A stretch of DNA of 64,000 bases from Cycas panzhihuaensis. Its lineage: Eukaryota; Cycadophyta. The stretch spans positions 213,225,741 through 213,289,740 of the forward strand of contig CM041465.1 in NCBI GenBank assembly GCA_023213395.1, in the 5' to 3' direction. A program made the translations under genes and the position numbers. This document shows positions 44,995 to 55,930 of this stretch, piece after piece. The notes below the pieces were generated by a model. That model was given only the letters and a program-made list of their open reading frames with translations. It was not told the DNA's origin and ran no database searches. Position 1 is the stretch's first letter. Each line of letters begins with the position of its first letter.

Positions 44995-45570
44995 CACCAT
45001 AAAGAAAGTTTTTCATATTATAGTCATTGAGCATTAGGCCCTCTTCAGCTGGTATACACAAATATTTGTGGACCTATAAATACTCCTTCCCTAGCAGGTA
45101 TAAAATATTTCATCACCTTCATTGATGACTTCATAAGGAAGACATGGGTTTTCTTCCTAAAATATAAATCAGATGCCTTCGACCAATTTGTTGACTTTAA
45201 AACCTTTGTAGAGTGATAAAGTGGATATAAAATTCTATCTCTATGATTAGATAATAGGGGAGAGATTACATCCACTGCATTCAAGGATTATTATGTACAC
45301 TATGGCATCAGAAGACAATTCACTAACCCCTACACTCCACAATAAAATGGTATAGCAGAAAGGAAGAATCAAACTATAATTAAAATAGTAAGGTACATGC
45401 TTAAAGACAAGAATTTGGGCCATGAATTTTGGGCTAAAGTAGTTCACACAGTCGTCTACTTATTCAGTAGATGCTCCACCAAGGCACTTAAGTGGAAAAC
45501 TCCAAAAGAAGCTTAGACAGGTTATAAGCCAAGTATATATCATCTTAGGGTATTTGGATGCCTTGCATAT
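44995..45570 (+). pseudogene. Copia D integrase
   Basis: Plus-strand integrase. CEGCLLGKHHKESF is the zinc-binding end. LQLVYTNICGPI has Asn where the first catalytic Asp stands. [20 protein letters not shown] follows, then RLDNRGE (second Asp), TPQ-stop-NGIAERKNQTIIK (catalytic Glu kept; stop at Gln), LGHEFWAKVVHTVVYLFSRC and TPKEA-stop-TGYKPS (TGG to TAG). The first Asp loss alone would inactivate it. Nearly continuous frame of about 190 codons. Confidence 0.9.
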
Positions 45571-46120
45571 GCCCATATTCCTAGTCAAAGAAGATCAAAA
45601 TTGGGTGACTATAGTGTCCAATATATCTTCATTGGCTATAGTGAAACTTCTAAGTCCTATAAGGTATATGATCTAAAATCAAGAAAAGTTATATTGAGCA
45701 GAGATATCAAGTTTTAGGAAGATACCTACTACCAAGACAATCAAGAAAAGAAGAAGGAGATTGCCATTAAATTTGACACATCTTCTAAGTCCAAATATGT
45801 ACCTCCTATATTTAATTCTAGGAGAAGCATCCATAAACCTAGTGGGGAGGGAACTTTATCTCAACCTCTACCACAACACCTACCTAAATGGGTTCATTGC
45901 AACCATGACTTAGGAGACATCTTAGATAATAATGAAAGATCCACACACTCACATATGGTCAACTTTGCTCTAATGAGCAAGGTATTAGAAACTCATGAGC
46001 CTCAAACCTTTGTTAAGGCTAATCAATATGAATGTTGACAAAAAGCTATGGAAGATGAGTATAATTCTATTATTAAGAATGATATATAGGAACTAGTTGA
46101 CTTACCCCCAAAGAAGAAAT
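45571..46120 (+). pseudogene. Copia D integrase C-terminus and linker
   Basis: KLGDYSVQYIFIGYSETSKS then YKVYDLKSRKVILSRDIKF, the usual KLDxKSxxxIFxGYxxxSKxYRxxxxxxxKxxxSRDVxF block, followed by a Lys/Ser/Pro-rich linker to about 45960. The RT entry MVNFALMSKVLETHEPQTFV and KAMEDEYNSIIKND follows. Few stops; one frame. Confidence 0.85.
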
Positions 46121-46790
46121 CAATTGGTACAAAATAGGTCTATAAGATCAAATTCCGTTCAGATGGCTCTATTGACAAGTATAAAGCTAGATTGGTTGCA
46201 AAAGGATATGCTCAAAGAGAAGGCATAGACTATACAGAAACCTTTGTCCCTGTTGCTAAGATGGAATCTATTTAAATGATGATGAGTCTAGCAGCCCAAA
46301 TAGGATGGAAAGTCTATCGAATGAATATCAAAAGTGCCTTCCTAAATGGCTACATCAAAGAAGACATCTATGCTGCTCAACCCCTCGGTTTTGAAGTCAG
46401 AGGAGAAGAGAACAAAGTGTACAAACTAAAAGGGTACTATATGGTCTAAAACAAGCACCAAAGGCTTGGTATTCCCATATAGACAAGTATTTCAAAGATT
46501 AAGGATTTGAGAGATCTCAAGTAGATCTAAGCTTTTACACTCAAATTAAGGGAAGTTTAATCTTAATTATAGGTCTTTATGTGGGTGACCTAATATATAC
46601 TAGAAATGACTCCCATCTCTTATATCAATTTAAAGATATTATATGTAAGGAATTTGAAATAACAGACTTAGGCCTTATGCATTACTTCCTAGGATTAGAA
46701 GTCTGGCAAGATAAGAAGGGAATCTTTATATCCTAAAGTAAATATACATCAGATCTACTATGAAGGTTTAGAATGATAGACTGCAAACCA
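46121..46790 (+). pseudogene. Copia D reverse transcriptase
   Basis: KKKSIGTK[14 protein letters not shown] (W-to-stop), [52 protein letters not shown] and QPLGFEV, then a frame change inside the KLKRVLYGLKQAPKAWY block near 46430. The catalytic box reads LIIGLYVGDLIYT; family YVDDLIYT, so one of the two essential Asp is Gly (GAT to GGT). LGLMHYFLGLEVWQDKKGIF leads to RNase H. Otherwise well preserved. Confidence 0.92.
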
Positions 46791-47525
46791 TTGGCAACCC
46801 TAGTAGAAACTGGAATCAAACTATCTAAGACTAATAACTCTACTTCGATTGATCCAACTCTCTATAAATAGCTTATTGGTAGTTTAATATATTTGACATC
46901 TACCTAACTAGATATAATACACTTGGTTAGTGTTGCATCTAGGTTCATGCAGGATCCAAAGACCTCTCACTAATAAGCTAGTAATAGAATCCTTAGATAC
47001 CTCAAAGGAACTCCAAACTTTGGGCTATATTACAAAGTTACCTTCAAATTTCAGTTAATTGGCTATATAGATTTAGATTGGGTAGGAGATGTTGATGATA
47101 GAAAATCTACAACAGGATATATATTTAGTATGAGACCAGTAGTAGTAGATTAGAGCATAAAGAAGTAGAATACGGTCTTCTTATCCACAACCGAGGTAGA
47201 ATATAAAGCAATAGTTATAGAAGCGTGTGAGTCAATGTGGTTAAGAAGATTATTATAGGATTTCCAGATTAAATAGTGAGGTCCCACCAGAATTTGGTAT
47301 GATAATTAAAGCACTATCTAAATAGCAAAGAATCCAGTATTCTACAATAGAATAAAACATATTGAGACTCAACACCACTTTATTCAGGAACTTGTACAAG
47401 CAAAAGAGTTGGCTTATTGTAACATAGAAGATCAGATAGTAGATATATCTATAAAGTCTTTGGGAAAAAATAAATTCCAAAAATTCAGAGAAAGTTTGGG
47501 AGTCATTCACGTTGGGCTTATGGAA
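46791..47525 (+). pseudogene. Copia D RNase H
   Basis: LIGSLIYLTST-stop-LDIIHLV (usual LVGSLxYLTxTRPDIxxxV), SNRILRYLKGTPNFGLYYK, LIGYIDLDWVGDVDDRKSTT (usual GYxDSDWAGDxDDRKSTxGY), FLSTTEVEYKAIVIEACESM, WYDN-stop-STI-stop-IAKNPVF and RIKHIETQHHFIQEL. The end block is QIVDISIKSLGKNKFQKFRE (usual QxADIFTKxLxxxKFxxFR). Stops sit at Gln and Trp positions. It ends at the right LTR. Confidence 0.92.
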
Positions 47526-47530
47526 GAGAA

Positions 47531-47861
47531 TATTGGGATAAACCCCAATGTGATTAAATATTTATATACTTAGGGCCCCTAGGGTACTTAAAGCCTTCCA
47601 ATAACTGCCTAAGCCGCCTAGAGTTGAAGAAATACTCTTAAGTTATGTGCTATACTTATTTATTGTTATTTTTTAATATATTTTTTAATATTTATTGGCT
47701 AATATGTAGGTCAGGTTGATGGCACATGTTACCTTCCCAAATATCTATATATAAGATAGGAATACCTTCCTAGTGTTTTTTAACACTGTCATTATTAGAA
47801 ATCTTATGTTAACTCAATATGCATTCAAAGTGAGTCGTGCTCTACTCCTCTGTGACCCACA
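47531..47861 (+). repeat. Right LTR of Copia D
   Basis: Starts TATTGGGATAAACCCCAATG (expected TGTTGG) and ends CTGTGACCCACA. Collinear with the left LTR but longer. The preceding purine-rich TTATGGAAGAGAA is the probable polypurine tract. Confidence 0.92.
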
Positions 47862-47938
47862 GTTTACCACCATCTATAGTAAAGAAAATATATTACTACA
47901 ACTTTAAATGACCATTACTTCTTATATACATGCATACA

Positions 47939-48111
<173 letters not shown>

Positions 48112-48212
48112 AAAGTAATGGTCATTTAAAGTTGTAGTAACAAATTTTCTTTGCTATAGATGATGGTAGACAATAGACCAAGATTGAAACCCTTATAATG
48201 TTTATAAAATTT

Positions 48213-48678
48213 CTCTAAATCTTATAGTATAACCACTCAAATTTATACAATAGATCTTTTAATCTCAAATATATAGTCATTTTTTGCTAAATTTGGTCCT
48301 TTACACCTCCAAAATCATAGATCTTTGAGAAAACCCTCATTGCTTTATACCTACTTCAAACCCCTTCAAACCCTTATGTTATGTTTCCAAAACATATAAC
48401 TTTATATAAACATATATCATATTATCACTTTAGTTTGGTGCTAAAACACCCTTTAAATAGGCACAGATATCATCTCAAATCTTGCTTCTTTAATCTTTCA
48501 CATATCAACACTATATAGATATTACCTATTTTACTCATATTAATAGAGTATTAACTCTTCATCTCACTCTTATAAGGTTATCAATCATACTTGGATGATC
48601 TCAACTTGATGATGAACTTCATAAGTTTACATGTCTTAAAAATATTACTAGTCATATGCATAAATATTATATAAAAAA
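48213..48678. other. Unassigned AT-rich DNA between M and J
   Basis: About 470 bases with no readable protein, LTR or repeat on either strand. Confidence 0.5.
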
Positions 48679-48902
48679 TGTTGGAAATCAACCTGCACAA
48701 ATAATATTCTCAAACAAAATGAAACACACCTCCACAGGGTCGAACGGTACCCTTAAGGTACCTCAAATTGTATTAACAAAACATACTTACAACAACATAC
48801 AATATGATATACTATATTGTGTATTTATAATACATGTAAATATAGTAAGAGTGGAACCCACTTGCATGTGGGACAAAATAAATGTGCATTAATTTTCCAA
48901 CA
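48679..48902 (-). repeat. 3' LTR of element J
   Basis: Plus-strand ends are TGTTGGAAATC and TTTTCCAACA, an 8-bp terminal inverted repeat (TGTTGGAA / TTCCAACA). On the minus strand it starts right after AAGAGGGAG. Contains a TATAAAT-type box on the minus strand (about 48825) and a CTGTGGAGGTG stretch. Length 224 bases, TRIM-like. Confidence 0.85.
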
Positions 48903-48912
48903 CTCCCTCTTA
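48903..48912 (-). promoter_or_regulatory. Polypurine tract of element J
   Basis: Minus strand AAGAGGGAG immediately before the LTR start TGTTGG. Confidence 0.85.
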
Positions 48913-48925
48913 ATGCACATTTGGA

Positions 48926-49732
48926 TCATTTGTACTTATAACGTCTTGTCCTTAGAAGTGTCTTGAAAATGATGTCTTCAACTTGATCCTTATCTTCAAA
49001 CTTGTAGTGATGTCTTTGCTGTAGAATGATATATTCATCTTGATTTGTATCTTCAATTATGTACTGATGTCTTTGTAGGATGATATCCTCAACTTGATTT
49101 TTGTCTTCAATCTTGTAATGAAGATGTTGATGTAGCAGCTCTAGCAAGTGTAAATCATGATTCTTCATTGTGCCTAGTCTAGTTTGATTTTGATATAGAT
49201 CCTGTAAATAACCATCTTCAATTATAACTTGCATGTCATCATTATCCTGTATAAACTCTTGATCACCATGTACAATAGTGATTTCTTTAATCTTTAGAGC
49301 TTAATCTTGATCAACTAGCATACTCTTTGAAATTGAATCAATGCTCAAAGTAGGAACATCATTCAAATGTGAATCAATACTTAAAGTAGGAATATCATCA
49401 ACATGAGACTCATCCTTTATAGGATCATCATATTTAATTTCTCTTAAAATCAATTCATCACTTTCAATGTCTTCATCTGTAATCTCATCAATGCATTCAA
49501 CCATTATTTCTTTACATTCAATAGAAGTTTCATTAGTACTCATATATTCTTCATCATGACATGTCATTTCATTAGTGTTGATGATATTTTCTTCATTTGT
49601 TGTACCTATACCATAACTAACCTTGATTACTTTTTCAATCATTTGTTGTGTCTCTTTAAGAGTTTGTTCAATTACTTCCCTTAGAAAATCCCAAGCTTCT
49701 TTAGCATTACTTACATGTAGAATCATAGGAAT
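48926..49732 (-). pseudogene. Element J gag, C-terminal part
   Basis: Minus-strand continuation of J gag. It opens at the K junction with MILHVSNAKEAWDFLREVIE, the Copia-type SAKEAWDxLxxxY gag block, then a long acidic Asp/Glu/Thr-rich region with the repeat HVDDIPTLSIDS / HLNDVPTLSIDS. One TAA at 49301-49303 stands at a Gln-like position (DQD-stop-ALKIKE); the same frame then runs on to 48926. The last part has three copies of an H-Y-K/I-x-ED-x-x-Q-V/D-E-D-I-I-L unit. No zinc knuckle or protease is present. The conserved frame suggests selection for a particle or RNA-binding protein until recently. Confidence 0.82.
48960..49130 (-). repeat. Coding tandem repeat in J gag (three units of about 54 bases)
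   Basis: Three imperfect units, each containing a plus-strand CTTGAT(C/T)(C/T)-type core, a TCTTCAA block and a TGATGTCTTTG block. All keep the reading frame and encode IEDKNQVEDIIL-like repeats with His-Tyr between them. Confidence 0.75.
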
Positions 49733-50565
49733 TGTTGGAGTCAAAAGTGATCCAATGGCTATGTGAGGACCAGAGGTAGGTCAGATAACCTGTGTTGTGT
49801 AGGTACGAACCATACAAAGATACGCACGAGGCAAAATGGCAGAAAAACTAGCATTCTGGGTACGTATGATAGGTGCGTGCACAGGCAGAATGCGTGTGAT
49901 GATACATACCAATGATAGAACGGAACCGAGCAAAAGTGGTATGCACGACTCAAGGGGACCAATGAAGACATGTTGAGGTGCCAGACATATGTACAGATGT
50001 ACGGACTCAAATGACAGATTAATTTAGGCTAAACAAGTGTTTAAGTGAAAGGGTACGCATGACTGAAGGGGTACAGTTATGACAGGCAGTCATAACCCTT
50101 CAGCCAAAAGGTACCAGCATGAGTACTTAAGGAGGTACGTATGATTCACCTGGTTAGGGTGAGAGCCGGATATCAGGAGTACGCAAAGGTGCAGGAGCCA
50201 GTACGCGCATGATGTACCCATTTGGAGCATCACTATATGATAAGTACCATCTGGGTACGCATTGTAACAAAAGATCAGCGTATCGATGGAATGCTCAGGA
50301 ATGCATTCCAGCCTCTGTGTAAATGAACTATTGACTTAATAAAAGGAAGAGTTGCATGGAAATTGGTGTATTCTTGGTGTTGCAATGATGATTTATTGAG
50401 TATGTATTGATTTCTGTACTACTGTATACTATTTTATGAATTATATGTAGAATGTATGTGAATAACCATGTTGACAGTATCCTGAACTAGACTATAGCAC
50501 TGTGTAACCTTAACAAGTGAGCAAAGGTATCTTGTAAGTGTAATAAGGTACCCCCTAAGTCAACA
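49733..50565 (+). repeat. Left LTR of Gypsy K
   Basis: Starts TGTTGGAGTCAAAAGTGATC and ends CCCCTAAGTCAACA. Contains many GTACG/GGTAC words (for example GGGTACGCATGACTG, GGTACGTATGATTC and AGTACGCGCATGATG), several of which read GTATG or GCATG in the right LTR. TATA-like TAATAAAAGG lies near 50337-50346, suggesting a poly(A) or promoter signal. Confidence 0.93.
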
Positions 50566-51096
50566 TTGGTTCCATTTCCTACATCTATTGAGGAGGGACA
50601 GGGCCTAGGGGTTTCAAGGGAAAAAGAATATGTAAAGGGCAGAGGACCCTAGCTGCCATCATGATGGCAGGTTGTAACTAAGCCACCGGTAGCCAGGGGA
50701 CCTTCTAATGCCACCTAAGAGGCCTTCAAGGTCAGAGGAGCCCCAAAAGGATACTTCACCTAAGGAAAAGGAAACCAGCAAACAAAGGGCACTAAGATGG
50801 TCAAAGGAATTAAAACGCAAAAGGGCAAGGAGGTTAAGTTCGTAAAATAACGAGACTAAGGGACAATCCATTGAAGGATCTAAGGCAAGTGGAGCCCAGA
50901 CACCTCAGGAAGAGGAAACTCATGGTGAACGCATGGTATTAACACCAGCCCCAATCAGAGATGATTTATTTAGCCTGGAGGTTAAAAGGAAGCCAAAAGT
51001 GGATGAAAAACATCAAGAAATCTTAACATAAGGAAGTATACTGGGAGGACACTCAAGGACCTAGGTGACAGCGATAAGAAGGCAGAGGAAGGTCCC
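50566..51096 (+). other. Leader of Gypsy K and start of gag
   Basis: After the LTR comes TTGGTTCCATTTCCTACA, the expected primer-binding position; I do not recognise the tRNA. The rest is purine-rich with stop-broken frames that probably include a decayed, charged gag N-terminus (Lys/Glu-rich pieces near 50700-51090). Confidence 0.5.
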
Positions 51097-51858
51097 TTGG
51101 CATATTGGGAGAATAAGCTAACGAGACAGCTTTTCAAAGATTTGACAGAAAGGGGATCTGGTCAATCTTACATTACGGTAATACCATTGACTATACAAGT
51201 TCTAGGTGTAGTGGAATCCATACATATAAAAACTCCATTCAAGAATCTGTTGTTTGGAAAAGATAGTACAGTGGTAGTTACTTCCAGTGCATCCCCAAAA
51301 GAGGGAGGAAGGGAAAAATCACCATCAGGTGGGGGACAGTTACAATCTCCCAAAATGGATGACTATAGAGACTTTGAGAAATTGATTTTTAATGATACTT
51401 CACATGCAACAGAACATGTATATCTATTTCAGAGCCCTATTGATGTCAAAAAGATTACAGATGAAGATGAAATCAAAGCACGATTCGCTTGTATATTAAG
51501 AGGAGTACCCTTGGCATGGTAAAAGGAAACAAATAAGAATGAGCCATGGGTAAAACTTAAGAAAGCATTCAAAGAAAGATTTCAAAAATTTCGCAGTAAT
51601 GAAGCTGTGGAAATCGCACTATGAGAGATCAGACAAAGGTCGGGGGAATCCGTCCTAACTTATATTAGTCGAGTGAAAATTATTGCGGCAAGCATAATCA
51701 ATGAGATGATAACAGACCATAATATGAAGAATTACTTTGTAAGAGGGCTGAATAAGAAGTTACGAGCCATGATGCATGCTCATCTATTAAAATCATTTAA
51801 GAATGCTTAAGATCTGGCATTAGATTTTGTAATGGAAATAGACGCACAAGTAGGAGGA
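51097..51858 (+). pseudogene. Gypsy K gag, capsid part
   Basis: Plus-strand capsid. The first part (51097-51350) is variable and ends in a Gly/Ser-rich linker. Then IKARFACILRGVPLAW-stop-KETN (usual F...LxGxAxxWw), WVKLKKAFKERFQKFRSNE, AVEIAL-stop-EIRQRSGESVLT, YISRVKIIAASI and NYFVRGLNKKLRAMMHAHL, a clear Retrotrans_gag fold pattern. Stops are at 51521 (TAA) and 51621-51623 (TGA). The frame is cut at 51858 by solo LTR L and continues in the same sense at 54397. Confidence 0.87.
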
Positions 51859-54391
51859 TGAAACGCTCTCCGCGGGGCAATGATCCAACGCCTAGCGGGA
51901 AGGGCATAAAACAATACACTAAGCAGGCTAACTAGCGAGGATCATACCTCGCAGGACGTCCGTCTTGTTGGAGCGTGGTGCGGATCGCAAGGTGCCTGGT
52001 TGCTTCCAGGTAGCCGTGCAAGACGAGGCCTTCCTACCCTTCGGATGGCCGGGAAGGGAAAAGAATCCTCGCGCGTCGCTACTTCTCAAGGCAATGAGAA
52101 GGCGACGAGGGGGCAACCAACCAAAAGTGTAGAGAAAACGGGGTAGAATGCGGCTAGGGGATACAACGCAAACAAGCCTTCTATTCCTATGTTATGTAAT
52201 GTAACAAAGTAATACGAGAAGGCAAATGTAAAATAAACAGTTATTTTCCCTTCTTCTTTTATGTTCCTTTACCTAGCAAAGTAAATGCAAAGAGACATAA
52301 AAGCATAAAGGAAATACGATAGATATGTGGAAAATACCTGGATACGGTGTCCGAGTAGAAACGCAGGTTCCCCTCCTCGGTTGCGCTCCTTTCCTCCTCC
52401 CGCGCATGCAACGTCGATCGCAGTAACGAATCGGTGCACTTACCTCCCCAAAAGCATGCAAGGACTAAACGAAATGAAGGAAACGAAAGTAAAGCTCAAC
52501 CGAAAAAGGGAGAAGAAATACCATATGGGGGCCGACCGGCAACGGGTCGATCTCGCGTAATGATTCCTCCAACGCAATCCTGCAAACAATCCCAGCAAAC
52601 GCCTTCCTCTCGGGAGAGAGGCTACGAAGCACAACAAGATATATGTGTATATACTGAAAATGAAATCAACTACGCTAGAAAAATGGAGTTAAGCACCAAC
52701 ATGTAACGAAAATGAAACAAGGTCACATGATAAATATGCGGACCGTCAGACACCATAAACGCACCAAATGGGATTGAGTGTAGCCTCGGGATGGCTAACT
52801 CACCCACGAGAGGTCTCCACAGGTATAGGGAAAACAGCTAGCATGCAACAAGGTGAGTCATGTAGTAACAAATTTCCTACACCAAGACGCAAACTCAACC
52901 CAGCTCTCCAACGCTTCCCTACCTCTCTTTCCTGGGAAAGCACGGGTGATAAAGGGGAGAGGATAAGGGACGGAACCCTTGGGGAGAAGGACGGCAATGG
53001 GGGCGGAACCCCCCCTATCTCCCTCAAATCCGCCTGGAAACCCTTTATGCTTGGCTAGGCTAGGAAATGGGGAAGGAGGAAGGTAAGAGGAAGAGGATGG
53101 GTTTGAAGGAAATGCAAGAAAATGCACCCAATCTAGGGCAGCACTATAGTAAGCCACAACTAGCTAAGGCTACTTGCATCAAGTGACAAAGGAGATCCCA
53201 AAGGAAGTTCACGCAAAAGAGGGAGAAGAGCTTGCAAATAGAACAACAAAAAGCAAGGAAAAATGCACCAACAAGAGACAAGAAATACCTTGAATGAAGG
53301 GGAGCATGCATGCATGCACCTTGGCTACTTGGAGCAGCAGCACAAGTAATGTCTAAGGCTGGTTTTTTAGTGTCCTTTGCAGTAGAATGGAAAGAGGAAG
53401 CTCCATGCAAGATGGGAGCTAGAAGTTGTCCTTTGGAGTAGTCTCTTTTGTGAAGAAATGCCTTGGAACTTTGAGTATTTGTGAGAGAAGGTGAAGCTTG
53501 TGATGGAGAGACGTAGGGGGGCAGCAATGGCCCTGCAACTCCAGCCAGTAATGGCCACTTCACCTCTGTCCCACTGCTGTAGAAGAAGTTCCCTTGTTCA
53601 CTATTTCTTTGCTTTGTTTCTTTTTGGAGGAGTTGCTCTAGAAAACTTGAAAAATGAAGTGAAGAATCCCTCAATGAGTGAAAAAAAGGCCTTTTATGCC
53701 TTGGGCATAGCAAGTGAACGTTGGGGGCCCTCGGGCGCCTCCAACTGTCAAGCCACGCCAGCTCACAAAAACGCGCCACCGTGGTTTCTTTTTCAAATTT
53801 TGAGCCGTATCACGGCAAACTTGGCATCGCTAAGTTTACTGCAGACGACCGGTACTGCCGCAAACTTTGTGGTACCGCTAAGTTTGTCATGCAGACAAAT
53901 TTAAATTTAAAAAAAAGGAGAAATAAGCAGCAAAATCAGGTTTTGAGGCAAAAATAGAGGCTAATCATGAATGGGAACAACTGAGGGAATGACCAAGCAG
54001 TGGGCAAGTACCCAAAACAATGCAAAGAGTCCTAACTAAGGATTAAATCAAACTTAGAAAGGATTTGCAACATAAGCGACATGCTGTAACAAGAGCAAAT
54101 AGGCTGGCAGAAATAATCCCGGGGAACTGTGGAGACATCGCGAGTGGTTGTACGCCATACGCGGTGTCGCATTCGCTGAGGAATGCCCCCGCTGTGAGTC
54201 GTCATAGGCTAATAGGTGCCGTTAGGCACATGCGTTATGAACAGGCAATCAAACGAATGCATGTAGACAGGCACATGTCAATCAAACTATTCTAAATTCC
54301 CTTAGCAAACATAAGTAAGAAAAGTAAGAACATATACCTGCACAAACCTGTGTCGATGCGTCCCGAGTCCATTCCCAATAACTGGGAAACA
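51859..54391 (-). repeat. Solo LTR L of a C-like (Tat/Ogre-type) element
   Basis: 2.53 kb flanked by a perfect GAGGA duplication (51854-51858 and 54392-54396). On the minus strand it begins TGTTTCCCAGTTATTGGGAA, like the LTR of C (TGTTTCCCAGCTTCTGGGAA). It shares the GGCCATCC-AAGGGTAGGA block and a GTACC-motif cluster (about 53815-53890), but most of it differs. No interior and no second LTR remain, so it is a product of LTR-LTR recombination. It keeps many CpG pairs, unlike its surroundings. Open frames inside are not genes. Confidence 0.87.
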
Positions 54392-54800
54392 GAGGACAAG
54401 ACTCCTTGCTGCTGAGATTATAAGATGAGATTAGAGAGTTGAAGCAAAACCAGTATAACCGACCCTTCTGCCAGGTAGGAGTAGTAGAAGAGGAATCAAA
54501 GTTGGAGACATTAAGAAAAGAGGTGGCTAGATTGAAAATGAGAAATAACCGTGAAGAAGAGGAAACGCCCAAAAAGAAAGAGCACACTAGAAGGGTAACC
54601 AAGTGGTGCCATATTTACGAAGAAAACTCACATACCACCAAGGAATGTGACTTAAATTTAAAAAATAGTACGTTACACCAACAAGAGAAGTGGTGCCATA
54701 TATGTGAAGTTGACACACATACAACCAAGGATTATTTCTACAATCCCAAGGGGAAAGCATTCACAGGGCGAGGTCAGGGAAGGGTTAACCCACCTTGAAA
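54392..54800 (+). pseudogene. Gypsy K gag, nucleocapsid part
   Basis: Continuation of gag after solo LTR L. A coiled-coil-like stretch (EEESKLETLRKEVARLKMRN) precedes two knuckles: KWCHIYEENSHTTKECDLN and KWCHICEVDTHTTKDYFYN, of the CxxCxxxxHxTxxC type. Single Cys-to-Tyr changes appear in each (second Cys of the first, last Cys of the second). The C-terminus is Gly/Arg-rich (GRGQGRVNPP), as in RNA-binding tails. Open from 54439 to 54798. Confidence 0.87.
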
Positions 54801-55460
54801 TGTGCATACAATGAGGGGCACACCAGAACCCTCGAGGAAGAAACAACTGATGGGGAGATGCCTCATCTCTGATTCGGCACTAGAAGTCAGAATGCCTAAT
54901 GAAGGTGAATACGAGCAGTGGTTCGTGTCAGATAGAATTGTGGCCCAAGTGACCACAAAATAGAGGACTACAAAGGCAAAGCCAAAGCGACTAACCTGAT
55001 GACAATCGTACCAAAAACTAAGACTGTAAAATTATAAAACAAACAGAAAGAGAAATTGGATGAAGGATATCCAAATCCACCGACAGAAATGGATCAGTAT
55101 AGAAAAGTAAAACAAGTATTAGATGGCCTAGTCTGGGAGGAGAATACACTACCAATGGGTAAACCAGAAACGAAATACGTCTATGTTTGGAAAAATAATC
55201 AAAAGGAGCAAGAAAAACTACCAAAAGAACTTAAGACAAAACCCCAAATGGTGTAGATGGAAGAACTTTTCAAAGGATTGCCAGCTAAGGATATTCCCAG
55301 AATGTTGTTAGTAATGGAGAATTTGGTGAAATAGTTACAATTGACTATTCCTCTGTCCCAAGTTATTGATTGGATCAAAGGAGGAATGCTATAGAAAGGA
55401 ATTACTACGAGTTTGAAGCAAATTATACCATCATTTGACATGGATCCGATGGTAATCATG
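54801..55460 (+). pseudogene. Gypsy K gag-protease junction
   Basis: Readable plus-strand frame with a few stops: EVRMPNEGEYEQWFVSDRIV, then DEGYPNPPTEMDQYRKVKQV, LDGLVWEENTL and KYVYVWKNNQKEQEKL. No enzymatic motif. It leads into the protease and is Lys/Glu-rich. Confidence 0.6.
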
Positions 55461-55930
55461 TTAGTCTTGGGAGAAACATTCCTATAGGTAATTGTGAATG
55501 GAGGCGCAGTAATAAACGTGTTACCAGCTACAACATGACGTAGATTGGGAAGCCCAAAGTTAGAAGTGGTGACTTATTCGCTGAAATTGGCTAATGAACT
55601 ATTAGTACGACCTATGGGCAGACTAGCCAATATCAAAGTAGATGTGGCAGGGATAGTGGTGAGGATTGACTTCACAATTGTAGAGATGGAGAAAGGAGCA
55701 ACACCCTATCCAGCACTATTGGGAAGGCCATGGTTATATAAAACGCAATGCCTTCAGAATTGGGAAAAAGCAACCTTCACTCTATCGGATAGTAACAACA
55801 AAGTGGTACTGCTAATACTGGGAAGAAGTTCAATTGAAGTGATCCTAGATAAAGGATCCAGCACCATGGTAACCAGCGACACGACATTTTCTTCCATTGG
55901 GGAAGAACATATCTACCACATGGCATAAGA
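55461..55930 (+). pseudogene. Gypsy K protease
   Basis: VIVNGGAVINVLPATT holds the active site; family VLIDGGSAVNVLP, so the catalytic Asp is Asn (GAT/GAC to AAT). Downstream are ANIKVDVAGIVVRIDFTIVE and YPALLGRPWLYKTQCLQNWE, the ILGRPWL end block with a following NWEKATFTLS strand. Open for 127 codons at 55545-55925. It continues the gag frame after a few stops. Confidence 0.88.

Larger units (their letters stand above)
39693..47861 (+). mobile_element. Copia element D (complete, plus strand)
   Basis: Full-length but decayed Copia: left LTR 39693-39898, initiator-Met primer-binding site, an unusually long 3.4-kb leader, gag, protease, integrase, RT, RNase H, right LTR 47531-47861. Flanks ATCTA (39688-39692) and GTTTA (47862-47866) are both one transition from GTCTA, the sequence found at the matching place in the intact arm of fold-back element M. 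D is related to truncated Copia E. Confidence 0.93.

Noticed and set aside
43293-47520. Frames interrupted almost only by TAA/TAG could mean a code in which these encode Gln
   Set aside because: TAG also stands for Trp and TGA for Arg in the same frames, catalytic residues are lost, and younger copies have fewer such stops. Decay by transitions explains all of it.
53144-53779. 211-codon minus-strand open frame inside solo LTR L
   Set aside because: It lies in LTR sequence of a C-type element, shows no domain, and the LTRs of C have no matching frame.
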